NCBI GenBank assembly: GCA_050953365.1
Contig: JBMNMN010000005.1
Span: forward strand, 1 to 30,373
Direction of reading: 5' to 3'
Source of the DNA: UBA1426 sp050953365
GTDB lineage: Bacteria > Bacillota > Clostridia > Peptostreptococcales > Anaerovoracaceae
Length of the DNA: 30,373 bases
Shown here: in pieces, positions 1 to 7,896 of the stretch
Position numbering within the stretch: position 1 is the first letter of the stretch
Layout: every line of letters begins with the position of its first letter
Made by a program: the position numbers and the translations under genes
The notes under the pieces: model-generated
What the model saw: the letters and a program-made list of their open reading frames with translations, nothing else
Told to the model about the DNA's origin: nothing
The model's database searches: none

Positions 1-520
1 TGATTTTTAATAATATTTTTCCCGGTTGCTTTTGCCTCTATATAATTACTTTTCTTAGTCTTTTTCAGGTCAAAAGCAACCGTTAATCTTGGAAACCTCA
101 GATCGGTTGCTTTTTAAGCAAAAAGGCAACCGATTTTTAAAAATATTTTTCCCGGTTGCTTTTGCTTCTATATAATTACTTTTCTTAGTCTTTTTCAGGT
201 CAAAAGCAACCGTTAATCTTGGAAACCTCAGAATCGGTTGCTTTTTAAGCAAAAAAGGCAACCGATTTTAATAAGATTCGGATGCAGTTGATTTTTCACC
301 TAAAACCCCCAATATTAGATCATTTTCAACGTAAGAAGCAACCGATTTAAAAAAAGATTCGGATACGGTTGCTTTTTCGCATAAAACCCCCAATATTAAA
401 TCATTTTCAACGTAAGAAACAACCGATTTTTAAAAATATTTTTTTCCGGTACTTTTGCTCTCATATAATTCCACTTTTCAGTTTTTTTAGTTAAAAGCAA
501 CTGTCGATCTTTGCAGTCAC
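1..520. repeat. AT-rich tandem hairpin modules (GGTTGCTTTT family)
   Basis: Two copies of a roughly 130-base unit stand in tandem (about 2-131 and 132-263) and differ only by a few bases. They are followed by two 80-base units (264-343 and 344-424) that share a CCCCCAATATTA core. A diverged partial third copy of the first unit runs from 425 to about 520. Each long unit contains facing arms GGTTGCTTTTG and CAAAAGCAACC, plus a second pair of GGTTGC/GCAACC arms, so every unit can fold into two hairpins. No convincing gene lies here: the short minus-strand frame through the repeats is low complexity and has no ribosome binding site. Function unknown. Confidence 0.85.
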
Positions 521-539
521 AACCTCCAACCCCCACAGA

Positions 540-775
540 AGAAATCAACTAAAATCAAGGAAGTGTGGAATATTAGCTGATTTTTACTCTGAGAAAAGCC
601 GAAAACGGAAGTATTTGCATGGGAAGTCAGCTAAAAAAGAATTAATGTATTTATTTAGTGTATTTCTCAATGAAAAAATCAGCTAAAAATGCCAAAGCAT
701 AGAAAATTAGCTGATTCAGAATCCATTAAGAGCAATACATGGAATTATATGGAAAATAAATCAGCTAAAATAAAG
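540..775. repeat. Cluster of TCAGCTAAAA / TTTTAGCTGA motifs
   Basis: A 9-10 base motif, TCAGCTAAA or its complement TTTAGCTGA (with TCAACTAAA variants), occurs about six times near 545, 573, 627, 678, 708 and 761, in both orientations. The same motif family fills 12843-13180, where it is part of an 82-base tandem repeat. The stretch 780-1096 downstream shows no recognisable gene; it holds AT-rich sequence and the approach to the carboxypeptidase gene. Confidence 0.7.
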
Positions 776-1096
776 CTTTTCGCAATTATTTGCTGTCTTT
801 TGGCTGGCTAATAAAGCGGCGCCTTTGCTGGCTAATAAAACTGCGCCTCTATTATATGCATTCGGTGCTTCATTGGATACCAGGCACTTTTTGCAAGTAT
901 AAAACTCCTGCCCTGCTACAAATCATAATAGAGAGTTGTATATATTATAATAAAAAGCTGTATATACTGAGAACCGGTGAGGCGCCTGTATTTGGTATCA
1001 TCTGCTAAATAAAAATTGCAATAAAATGCCGGGCGCCGAATAGGACAAATAATAAAAAATGGCAGACTGCAAGCAAACTTTAGAAAAGGAGAGTCT

Positions 1097-2248
1097 ATGG
1101 GAAATCGATATGCCCGATTGTTCACTGCTCTTGTAGCAGCGTTTACGTTTATTATAATAGCGACGTGTTGTCCGATTCCGGCGGAGAGCTTTGCCGAATC
1201 GACTGAATTCCAGGCTTTGAACGGCCCGGCTGCGGTTACGCCTCCGGACGTTTCGGCCCAGAGCGCCATTGTCATCGAACAGACCACGGGGAAAGTCCTC
1301 TATGAAAAGAACAGCAGGCAGTTGGCGTACCCTGCCAGCACTACGAAAATAGTCACGGCGCTGCTTGCCATCGAAGCGGGGGATTTGGACAGGACTTTCC
1401 GGGTGCCGGGAGCTGCGGCAGGCGTGGAGGGCTCCTCCATCTATCTGGCGGCGGGGGAGAAAATCTCTCTCCGGGACTTGGTATACGGCCTGATGCTTCG
1501 GTCCGGCAACGATGCGGCAGTGGCAATTTCCTGTCTTATCGATCGCTCAACGGAGGCCTTTGTCCAAAGAATGAACGAGCGCGTTCAGGCCATGGGGGCT
1601 ATGGATACCCATTTTATGAACCCCAGCGGCCTGTTTGATGAAAATCACTACACAACGGCTTACGATATGGCCATTATTGCCCGGGAAGCCATGAAGAACA
1701 GCGAGTTTAAAGCCATTGCAGGGGCAAAATCCTGGGTTGCCAATCGAGGCGAAGGGAAATATAACCATTTTTATAATAAAAATAAGGTAGTCTTTGAGTA
1801 CCCCGGCGGGACAGGGATCAAGATCGGCTATACAAAGAGGTCAGGACGGACTTTAGTAGCCTCGTCAGAAAGAAACGGAATGGAACTGATCTGCGTTGTA
1901 ATGAATGCCCTCAATTGGTTCAACGACAGCTACAGGCTAATGGATTACGCGTTCGAAAGCTTTGAAATGAGTAAAATTATTGAAGGGCAAAGAACGCTAA
2001 AAGCCATTCCTGTCAATGCCGGGAACAAAGATCACGTCTTTGTAGGTCCTAAGGACCCCGTCATGCTGCCGGTTCGAAAAGGGGAAACAGAAAGCCTGGA
2101 AGTGGTGTATCGTTTGCCGGCAAACGTGCGGGCTCCTATCCGTCGTTGGCAGGAAGCAGGCGCTTTGGAACTCTATGTGAGCGGAGAGTATTTATGTTCC
2201 TATCCTTTATATTTTCTTGAGGACATCGATTCGGTAGCGCTGCGTTAG
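1097..2248 (+). CDS. D-alanyl-D-alanine carboxypeptidase family protein (DacF/PBP5-like)
   Basis: A 383-residue serine peptidase of the S11 / low-molecular-weight PBP family, which trims the terminal D-Ala from peptidoglycan stem peptides outside the cell. Residues 1-33 form a signal peptide with a hydrophobic core ending near ATCCPIPAES. The catalytic SxxK motif is S81-T-T-K84 and the SxN motif is S136-G-N138. The third motif, normally K-T/S-G, reads K242-I-G244 within GIKIGYTKRSGR. Residues from about 275 to the end match the C-terminal beta domain of PBP5. No amphipathic C-terminal anchor is evident. An AAAGGAG ribosome binding site sits about 7 bases before the ATG. The gene stands alone between gene-free stretches. 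The family assignment is firm; activity is less certain because of the altered third motif. Confidence 0.9.
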   Translation: MGNRYARLFTALVAAFTFIIIATCCPIPAESFAESTEFQALNGPAAVTPPDVSAQSAIVIEQTTGKVLYEKNSRQLAYPASTTKIVTALLAIEAGDLDRTFRVPGAAAGVEGSSIYLAAGEKISLRDLVYGLMLRSGNDAAVAISCLIDRSTEAFVQRMNERVQAMGAMDTHFMNPSGLFDENHYTTAYDMAIIAREAMKNSEFKAIAGAKSWVANRGEGKYNHFYNKNKVVFEYPGGTGIKIGYTKRSGRTLVASSERNGMELICVVMNALNWFNDSYRLMDYAFESFEMSKIIEGQRTLKAIPVNAGNKDHVFVGPKDPVMLPVRKGETESLEVVYRLPANVRAPIRRWQEAGALELYVSGEYLCSYPLYFLEDIDSVALR

Positions 2249-2334
2249 CAATTAAAGAAATAAAGCGGACACCTTCCCTCCGTCACTCATTGCACTTTTT
2301 ATGCATACTTTTATAGTAATTGGCGCCAATTGGC

Positions 2335-2371
2335 TGTATTTGGTGTCAGTTAGTGTCTCACACCAAATACA
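2335..2371. repeat. Palindrome TGTATTTGGTGT / ACACCAAATACA
   Basis: Perfect 12-base arms (2335-2346 and 2360-2371) flank a 13-base loop between the carboxypeptidase gene and the PyrK-like gene. The 14-mer ACACCAAATACAAC at its right end recurs exactly at 27377-27390, where it again forms one arm of an inverted repeat. A further related stretch, GATACCGAATACAACAC, follows near 2391. There is no T-tract, so it is more likely a dispersed intergenic repeat than a terminator. Confidence 0.65.
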
Positions 2372-2444
2372 ACTGGTTGCAAAAGTGTCAGATACCGAAT
2401 ACAACACATTAATTGGAGCCTAGTATTGAGAGAAGGTGCAAGTA

Positions 2445-3413
2445 GTGAGTGATCACAGCTTTGATTGTATAGATGTGGGGAGTGAAAACTGCCCGTGCTA
2501 TTTGGCGTTAACGGGAGATTGCCTTGTGTGCAGCCGCCTTAAGGGCAGGGAAGACTGCGACTGCAATTGGAAAGGCGTATGCGTCTACAATGAATTCATC
2601 CAGGGAAATAAGAGAGTTAACAATCTCAGGACAGATTTTGCCGCAGAGATCGTGTATAAAAAGAATTATTTGGACGACTTAATCGTCTTAGGGCTCAAAG
2701 TAGGAAAGGGATTGGCCATAAAGGCCAGCCGCCCCGGGTCCTATGTTTTTTTGCGTGAGAAAAACAGCGAGTCCTATTATTCCACTCCCCTTTGTGTAAT
2801 GGAGGCGGATATTGAAGCCGGCATTATTGCCGTTGCCATAAAGATCATATCCGCCAAGACCAAAACTCTTGCAAAAGCAGAAGGCCATCTTATGGTCAGA
2901 GGCATTTACAGAAACGGAATTCTGGGGATCGACTCTATTACATCGAAATCTGTAAAGGACAAGAAAATCCTGGTAGTAGCAAAGGGTATCGGCCTTGCGC
3001 CCGCAATTTTGACGGCGAATTATCTCTGGAGGAAAAACCGTGTAGATCTGATCATAGACATGGAAAAAATCAGCGAAGATCTTATCGGTGACTATTTGGG
3101 CGAAGGCAAGGGTACCATTCGTTTTATGCACTTGAACGAGGAAGGTTATCGCCAGGATATAGGCGATATTTTAGGAAAAGAGCAATACGATTTGGTGGTT
3201 CTGCTGACTTCGGACTACTATCTTGAACTGATCGGGAGTATGGTGAGGGAACGATTGCCACATGCTAAATTGGCCGTCAGCAACAACTTCCACATATGTT
3301 GCGGAGAGGGTATATGCGGCGCCTGTACGGCGGTTGGCCCGGGAGGCGATGCGATTAAGATGTGCAAATGCAACAATAATCACATTTCCTTTGTTCATTC
3401 ATATATTAAATAA
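2445..3413 (+). CDS. PyrK-like FAD/NAD-binding iron-sulfur protein with Cys-rich N-terminus
   Basis: A 322-residue protein resembling the electron-transfer subunit of dihydroorotate dehydrogenase B and sulfide dehydrogenase (ferredoxin-reductase fold plus a [2Fe-2S] centre). The C-terminal cluster motif CCGEGICGAC is followed by a further Cys in KMCK. The first 50 residues add about nine cysteines (CPC, CLVC, CDC, GVC) beyond a standard PyrK and could hold another metal cluster. No pyrD or partner oxidoreductase gene is adjacent, so the electron donor and acceptor are unknown. GTG at 2445 was chosen because AGAAGG (2431-2436) lies 8 bases ahead; an upstream GTG at 2436 overlaps that site. The fold assignment is good; the role is inferred only as flavin-based electron transfer. 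Confidence 0.75.
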   Translation: MSDHSFDCIDVGSENCPCYLALTGDCLVCSRLKGREDCDCNWKGVCVYNEFIQGNKRVNNLRTDFAAEIVYKKNYLDDLIVLGLKVGKGLAIKASRPGSYVFLREKNSESYYSTPLCVMEADIEAGIIAVAIKIISAKTKTLAKAEGHLMVRGIYRNGILGIDSITSKSVKDKKILVVAKGIGLAPAILTANYLWRKNRVDLIIDMEKISEDLIGDYLGEGKGTIRFMHLNEEGYRQDIGDILGKEQYDLVVLLTSDYYLELIGSMVRERLPHAKLAVSNNFHICCGEGICGACTAVGPGGDAIKMCKCNNNHISFVHSYIK

Positions 3414-3417
3414 TATG

Positions 3418-3449
3418 TGAGATTCCATTTAATCATAGACTGGAAATCT
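3418..3449. terminator. Possible hairpin terminator
   Basis: GAGATTCCA and TGGAAATCTC can pair with one bulge just after the PyrK-like gene. No strong T-run follows, so termination is only a possibility. Confidence 0.3.
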
Positions 3450-3543
3450 CAATATTAATTCTGCTTGGCTATAGGGCAACCCTTCACATTTTAGGCAGGG
3501 TGCTGTTAATTTTTCTCAAAACTCGAAAGGAGACAGCAGTGTA

Positions 3544-3924
3544 ATGAATGGTTCCAACATGAACGCCACAATGGATGAAATCATGGCATATGAACTGGTA
3601 TACCCGGAAATCTATTACAAAGTGCAACCCTTTATTATGGGAGTCTGTGATCAGATGGAAGCTTTCGGCGGGATGATGCCTTCCCTGGAGGTAATCGAAC
3701 GAATCGCCGACAATATTTACACAGATGTACTTACCATGTATCCCGACTTGGCGGAATACGCCGGCGGCGGCAGCGCCGAGACTTTGGCGGCAGAACGAAA
3801 CGATGAGCCGGATCATGCGAAACCTGCGACAGTACCCTTTTTAAGGCGTAGATTTCGGCGTCGCGGGCTATTCAGGGATTTCATACAAATCCTTTTACTT
3901 AATGAAATCTTCCGCCGGCTGTAA
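3544..3924 (+). CDS. Small hypothetical protein with acidic core and basic tail
   Basis: 126 residues, family not recognised. The first 80 residues look like a compact helical domain (MDEIMAYELVYPEIYYKVQP onwards), rich in Met and acidic residues. Residues 80-100 are polar and probably disordered. The tail is strongly basic (FLRRRFRRRGLFRDF) and ends in a short hydrophobic stretch, LLLNEIF, which could bind membrane or nucleic acid. AAAGGAGA lies about 10 bases before the ATG, which supports translation. Codon use resembles that of neighbouring genes. It precedes the amidase-like gene on the same strand and might be co-transcribed with it. It resembles the small uncharacterised proteins common in Clostridia; no function is proposed. 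Confidence 0.6.
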   Translation: MNGSNMNATMDEIMAYELVYPEIYYKVQPFIMGVCDQMEAFGGMMPSLEVIERIADNIYTDVLTMYPDLAEYAGGGSAETLAAERNDEPDHAKPATVPFLRRRFRRRGLFRDFIQILLLNEIFRRL

Positions 3925-4029
3925 AGAAATATAAAAGGTATAAAGAGGGACGTTCGTTTGCCACTTTTCAATGGGCAAATAAAACGCCCCTCTGTCATCT
4001 CGCTTAAATGCATCTTACGGGTGGATCAC

Positions 4030-4521
4030 ATGCTTATTAATACAGAGTATAACCGAAACAAAGCCATTGAATATGCGGAGCGGTGGGCCTTCGACCGCAA
4101 TCCCAGGTATTTGGATTTCGAGAAACTGGGCGGAGACTGTACCAACTATGTTTCTCAGTGTATTTATGCCGGCTGCGGCGTTATGAATTACACGCCCACC
4201 TTCGGTTGGTATTATAATTCCGCCAACGACCGGGCTCCTGCATGGACCGGTGTTCAGTATCTATACAATTTTCTCGTTAACAACCAGAAGGAAGGTCCTT
4301 ATGCCGTTGTAACCTCCCCCTCTCAGGTGGCTATCGGTGATATCGTACAGCTTGGCCATGCCAACGGGCATTTCTACCACTCCCCCATCGTGTGCGGAAT
4401 CATTGATGGCCGTATTTTTGTGGCGGCCCACAGCTTTGATGCTTGGATGCGGCCGCTTGATTCCTATAAGTATGACGTTGCCCGATATCTGCACATACTC
4501 GGCGCAAGGAAATATGTGTAA
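4030..4521 (+). CDS. Amidase_6-type (NlpC/P60-like) domain protein
   Basis: 163 residues matching the putative amidase domain found in Firmicutes. The family opening YNRNKAIEYAERWA is present, then the nucleophile motif GGDCTNYVSQ with Cys37, then a probable catalytic His in HSPIV (about His117), followed by the AHSFDAW block. Members are thought to be cysteine amidases acting on peptide or cell-wall bonds; the substrate is unknown. No signal peptide is visible, so the protein may be cytoplasmic or act in sporulation or lysis. ATG 4030 was chosen because the family domain begins there. An in-frame TTG at 3958, with GAGGG 8 bases ahead, would add 24 residues and cannot be excluded. Confidence 0.8.
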   Translation: MLINTEYNRNKAIEYAERWAFDRNPRYLDFEKLGGDCTNYVSQCIYAGCGVMNYTPTFGWYYNSANDRAPAWTGVQYLYNFLVNNQKEGPYAVVTSPSQVAIGDIVQLGHANGHFYHSPIVCGIIDGRIFVAAHSFDAWMRPLDSYKYDVARYLHILGARKYV

Positions 4522-4710
4522 AACATTACGTCTGAAAGCTGGGGAGGAAGAGCCGGCAAAGCTTATAGGGGAAGCTGGCAAAAAATAAATGAACCAAATT
4601 GACAAAATATTCTATCGTTATTAAAATAAACAATAATACGTATCGGAAGCGAAGTTAAAGACGCAAAATGTACCGGAAAAACGCTGGATAAAAATAGGGA
4701 GGAAGTGAGT

Positions 4711-5154
4711 ATGAGTTTAACGGAACAACAGATTAATGAATATTTCATGGATCATATCCATTGCTCTCAAATTGTTTTAATGGAGTGGGCTGAGGCTTTA
4801 GGATACACAAAGGAGGAAGCGGCTCGAATCGCAGCACCTTTCGGAGGCGGTATGTTCAATGGAGATACCTGCGGCGCAGTAGCCGGCGCCATGCTTGCAA
4901 TCGGTATGAAGTACGGACATAGCGAGCCCGGCGATATTGAGGGCGATGAGAAAATGAGAGAAAAGGTGGCTGAATATAACCGTCGGTTTACCGAAGCCAA
5001 GGGCTCTACTATTTGTCGGGATCTCATAGGATACGATTTTGGAAAGCCCGGTGATGCGGAAAAAGCATTCGAGAGCGGTGTTATATTTGAGAGATGCCCC
5101 GGATATGTTTTGGAGGCGTTGAAAATTTTGGATGATATTATGAAAGATGACTGA
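4711..5154 (+). CDS. C_GCAxxG_C_C family redox protein
   Basis: 147 residues of the small cysteine-motif family named C_GCAxxG_C_C, thought to be redox-active or metal-binding and often found with oxidoreductases in anaerobes. The visible Cys pattern is HCSQ near the N-terminus, DTCGAVAGAMLAIG (the GCAxxG block, here CGAVAG), then ICRDLIGYD and RCPGYV. Length is typical. ATG 4711 was chosen because GGGAGGA lies 7 bases ahead; the GTG at 4705 is too close to that site. The 190 bases before it show no gene. A biochemical role for the family is not established. Confidence 0.82.
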   Translation: MSLTEQQINEYFMDHIHCSQIVLMEWAEALGYTKEEAARIAAPFGGGMFNGDTCGAVAGAMLAIGMKYGHSEPGDIEGDEKMREKVAEYNRRFTEAKGSTICRDLIGYDFGKPGDAEKAFESGVIFERCPGYVLEALKILDDIMKDD

Positions 5155-5375
5155 AACCTGTACATAAGCGTAGATGAATATGTAGAGTAATGAATCTGTG
5201 CATAAACTATTGAAAAGCCTTCCCTTCAGGAGGGCTTCAGACTGTAGACAAAGTCGCAGAAAGACAACAGATTCTTCTGCGGCTTTTCTTATGTAAACAA
5301 TCCTCAAAGATATTGGAATTTGAACATCTAAAGGCATTTTTATGATATAATTAAATCATAGCGAGGTGACGACGA

Positions 5376-6822
5376 ATGATGATAAAAAATGCCGGAAATC
5401 AAAGAAATCAGATCCAGTTTGTTTCAGCAGACAGTCTTGTTCCTGAAAATCATCTCCTGCGTGACATTGATAGGGCGATTGATTTTTCCTTTATCTACGA
5501 ACTCGTACAGGACAAGTATTCCCAAGATCAGGGAAGGCCAAGTCTGGATCCTGTCATGCTGATCAAAATCCCCCTTCTTCAATATCTCTATGGCATACCC
5601 AGCATGAGACAGACGATTCGGGAAATCGAAGTAAATGTTGCTTACCGTTGGTTTTTAGGGTTAGACCTCACATCTTCCGTACCTCACTTCAGTACCTTCG
5701 GAAAGAACTACACCCGTCGCTTTAAGGGAACAGATTTGTTTGAGCAAATCTTCGAGAAGATTCTGGAGGAATGCTTTCTGCATGACATGATCGATCCTTC
5801 TGTGATTTTCGTGGATGCGACGCATATCAAGGCAAATGCCAATAAGAAAAAATCCATTAAGACAATGGTAAAGGTTCAAGCCAATGGATTATGAATCGAA
5901 ACTTCTTAGAGAAATTAATGAGGATAGGCAGGCGCATGGAAAAAAGCCATTTAAGGATCGGGATAATGACGAGGATCCCCCAACCAAGGAAGTGCAGCAG
6001 AGCACTTCAGACCCTGAAAGTGGTTTGTTTCACAAAGGAGAGCACAAGAAGGATTTTGCTTATGTCACCCAGACAGCTTGTGATCAGAATGGCTGGGTGC
6101 TAGGATACACGATTCATCCCGGGAATGAGCATGATAGCAGAACCTTTTCTGCAATCTACGAAAGACTGAAAAAGTATGATCCGACATTAATGGTGTTGGA
6201 TGCAGGCTACAAGACACCTGCCATTGCCAAGACACTACTCGATAATGGAATCAAGCCGATTTATCCATATCGCAGGCCTATGACGAAAAAAGGGTTCTTC
6301 AAGAAATATGAATACGTCTATGATGAATACTTCGACTGTTATCTGTGCCCCAACCATCAAGTCCTTCGTTATTCCACCACGAACCGGGAAGGATACCGAG
6401 AATACAAAAGCAATCCTGCCATTTGTGCAAACTGTCCTTATCTATCCCAATGCACAGAGAGTAAAAACCACCAAAAAACAGTCACGAGACATATTTGGGA
6501 ACCGTACCTTGAAATCTGCGAAGAGATTCGACATACCGTCGGGATGAAGGAATGGTATGAGAAACGCAAAGAGAGCATTGAACGAATCTTTGGAACGGCC
6601 AAGGAGTTTCATGGAATGCGGTACACCAGGTACAATGGCAAAGCCCTGATGGAGATGAAAGTCGGGCTTACCTTTGCATGTATGAATCTTAAGAAACTAG
6701 CCAAGATGAAAAGAAGGAAAGGTCTATTAGACCCTGTTGACACTTCTTTTTTATTAAATCTCCTCGGGGATTTGATTCGATTTCTGAAAATGAAAAGCGT
6801 CTCAGAAGTTCTTGTTTTCTGA
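5376..6822 (+). pseudogene. IS1182 family transposase, frameshifted
   Basis: Two overlapping frames together make one normal IS1182-type DDE transposase. The first (5376-5894) holds the DUF772-like N-terminal domain and the first catalytic Asp in VDATHIKANAN. The second (from 5884) holds the second Asp in VLDAGYKT, a Cys-rich insert (CPNH, CANCPYLSQC) and the Glu in ERIFGTAKEFHG. The frames join where AAGGTTCAAGCC AATG GATTAT is read. Removing one T gives an uninterrupted VQAKDYESKLL, so a one-base insertion near 5886 is the simplest explanation. No classical slippery heptamer is present, which argues against programmed frameshifting, though this is not excluded. The protein is otherwise well preserved, so the lesion is recent or a sequencing error. 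Confidence 0.8.
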
Positions 6823-6830
6823 GACGCTTT
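6794..6830 (+). terminator. Hairpin overlapping transposase stop codon
   Basis: AAGCGTCTCAGAA and TTCTGAGACGCTT form a long perfect stem with a short loop, and the transposase TGA lies in the descending arm. It is followed by TTGTC. It probably terminates transposase mRNA and blocks transcription entering from the right. Confidence 0.6.
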
Positions 6831-6842
6831 GTCTACAGTCTG

Positions 6843-6873
6843 AATCAAAAGGGACTGTCCCTTTTGATTTTTT
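6843..6873 (+). terminator. Strong Rho-independent terminator at IS right edge
   Basis: AATCAAAAGGGAC and GTCCCTTTTGATT pair perfectly around one central base and are followed by a T-run. It begins immediately at the outer edge of the right inverted repeat, so it either belongs to the element or pre-existed at the target. Confidence 0.7.
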
Positions 6874-6984
6874 GAAGAAAAGCATAGACAAATGGATTGG
6901 TAGCGTGTAAAATGGCTTTAAAAATCAATTATCCCAATTTTCAGTAAAAGCAAAGGTTATAAATATATGCCAAAATCGGAAACG

Positions 6985-7260
6985 GTTTTTCGGTGAGCGG
7001 AAATACCCATACAAAGATGAGTAACGATAGAAGAAAACTGGTGGAAGTAAGACAGGGATAAGAAAAAATAGAAGATAATTGTTCTGGGAATGAGCCGAAA
7101 AAGTGGCGGGGATGAGAAAAAAGTAATTAGATTATTGGCCTGGAATAGGACGGAGACGAGGAAGAACGAGGCGGAAAAGGATAAAGATAAGCCGGGACAG
7201 AGGCGGAGAACGACCGGCCCAGGCAAAGCCCCGAAGGCATAAAGAGATGGAATTGACATA
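6985..7260. other. Gene-free purine-rich stretch
   Basis: The plus strand is unusually rich in A and G for about 270 bases, with few pyrimidine runs. Frames through it are broken or low complexity, and no gene is recognised. It lies between the IS element and two gene stubs and is probably decayed DNA. Confidence 0.4.
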
Positions 7261-7284
7261 TGGACAAAGCAAAGGTGGAAAACA

Positions 7285-7368
7285 ATGCAATCGATAGATC
7301 GGGTAATCTGGATTCTTGAAATGCTGGGCAACAGCAGAAAAGGCCTGATGATTACGGAAATCGGTTAA
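7285..7368 (+). pseudogene. N-terminal stub of an IclR family regulator
   Basis: Only 27 codons remain before a TAA. They read MQSIDRVIWILEML followed by a Lys-Gly-Leu stretch and ITEIG. This closely matches the start of the IclR winged-helix domain (QSxDRALxILExL...GLxLxEIA), where a TGLPxST block would follow. An AAAGGTGG ribosome binding site lies about 5 bases ahead, so the true start is preserved. The rest of the gene is missing; the sequence breaks where a stub of a different gene begins on the other strand. Confidence 0.6.
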
Positions 7369-7549
7369 AATTATAGCCTGAGTTAAAAAGTTCAGAAACA
7401 AATGATGAATACTTTTTTACCTGTTCAAGCGAGTCTCCAGTCAAACTTTCCAGTAATTGAAAAAATTTAATAAGAACTTTATCGTTTTGTAAATTTCTAA
7501 ATATGACCAAAGAATAAAACGCTGTAATTATCTTTTCAAAAGGTCCCAA
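7352..7549 (-). pseudogene. N-terminal stub resembling DUF815 AAA-type ATPase
   Basis: 65 codons from a TTG preceded by AAAGGA about 8 bases away. The piece with IFRNLQNDKVLIKFFQLLES and the following YSSFVSELFNSGYN resembles, from memory, the helical N-terminal region of DUF815 ATPases (short YRNLxxDxVxxxxLxLLE pattern, then YSxFVxxLxExG). The P-loop ATPase domain that should follow is absent. The frame ends inside the IclR stub at the junction, so a deletion or rearrangement has joined two gene starts. A longer frame begins at GTG 7591. Identification is tentative. Confidence 0.4.
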
Positions 7550-7825
7550 CCGTTTTTCCTTTCTATATTTGCATGATGTTACGTTTAGCACTCAAAAACT
7601 TTGATACCCTCTTCAAGCATCAATAAAAGAATATAAAATATGAGGTTTGTTGTCAAACGTATTTTTATTATTAATTTTCTCTGATGCAACAGTGAAATAT
7701 GAAGCAGATAAAATTATCCCCAAATAAAACCAAACAAAATTACAAAATATTGCTACATATCACCTGTGTGAACAGGCAGTAGGATCCGGATTGAGCAAAG
7801 ACGGAGGAATTAATGCAAAAAGAAT
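7370..7825. other. Gene-free AT-rich stretch
   Basis: Apart from the stub on the minus strand, no coding pattern, RNA gene or repeat was recognised here. A GGAGG-preceded ATG at 7812 gives only 16 codons. Confidence 0.4.
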
Positions 7826-7854
7826 GCGGCGCCGTTTTCCGATGCTCGGCGCCG
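7817..7854 (-). terminator. Terminator of the predicted selenoprotein gene
   Basis: CGGCGCCG at 7827-7834 and again at 7847-7854 (self-complementary) form an 8-base-pair GC stem with a 12-base loop. On the minus strand it is followed by ATTCTTTTT. It lies about 45 bases past the stop codon at 7897, consistent with an active small transcription unit. Confidence 0.7.
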
Positions 7855-7896
7855 TATTGCTGATACTGTACTAAACCGTTAATACGAGTTTTCTGA

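Larger units (their letters stand above)
5236..6844 (+). mobile_element. IS1182-type insertion sequence
   Basis: Terminal inverted repeats of 18 bases bound the element: TTCAGACTGTAGACAAAG at 5236-5253 and its complement at 6827-6844. The single transposase locus fills most of the 1.6 kb. A 7-base-pair hairpin followed by TTTT (about 5254-5290) sits inside the left end, and a 14-base-pair hairpin overlaps the transposase stop inside the right end. Both would limit read-through transcription, as is common in IS elements. No target-site duplication is obvious next to the ends. Confidence 0.85.

Noticed and set aside
790..1008. 72-codon plus-strand frame before the carboxypeptidase gene
   Set aside because: No ribosome binding site, low-complexity aromatic and Leu-rich composition, and overlap with AT-rich repeat remnants.
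6957..7401. Two overlapping minus-strand frames with Ser/Phe/Leu-rich products
   Set aside because: They arise from the purine-rich plus strand; composition is skewed and no domain is visible.
7812..7862. ATG with a perfect GGAGG site giving a 16-residue Cys-containing peptide
   Set aside because: It runs through the terminator hairpin of the minus-strand gene; the Nudix-like look of its first residues is too short to support.
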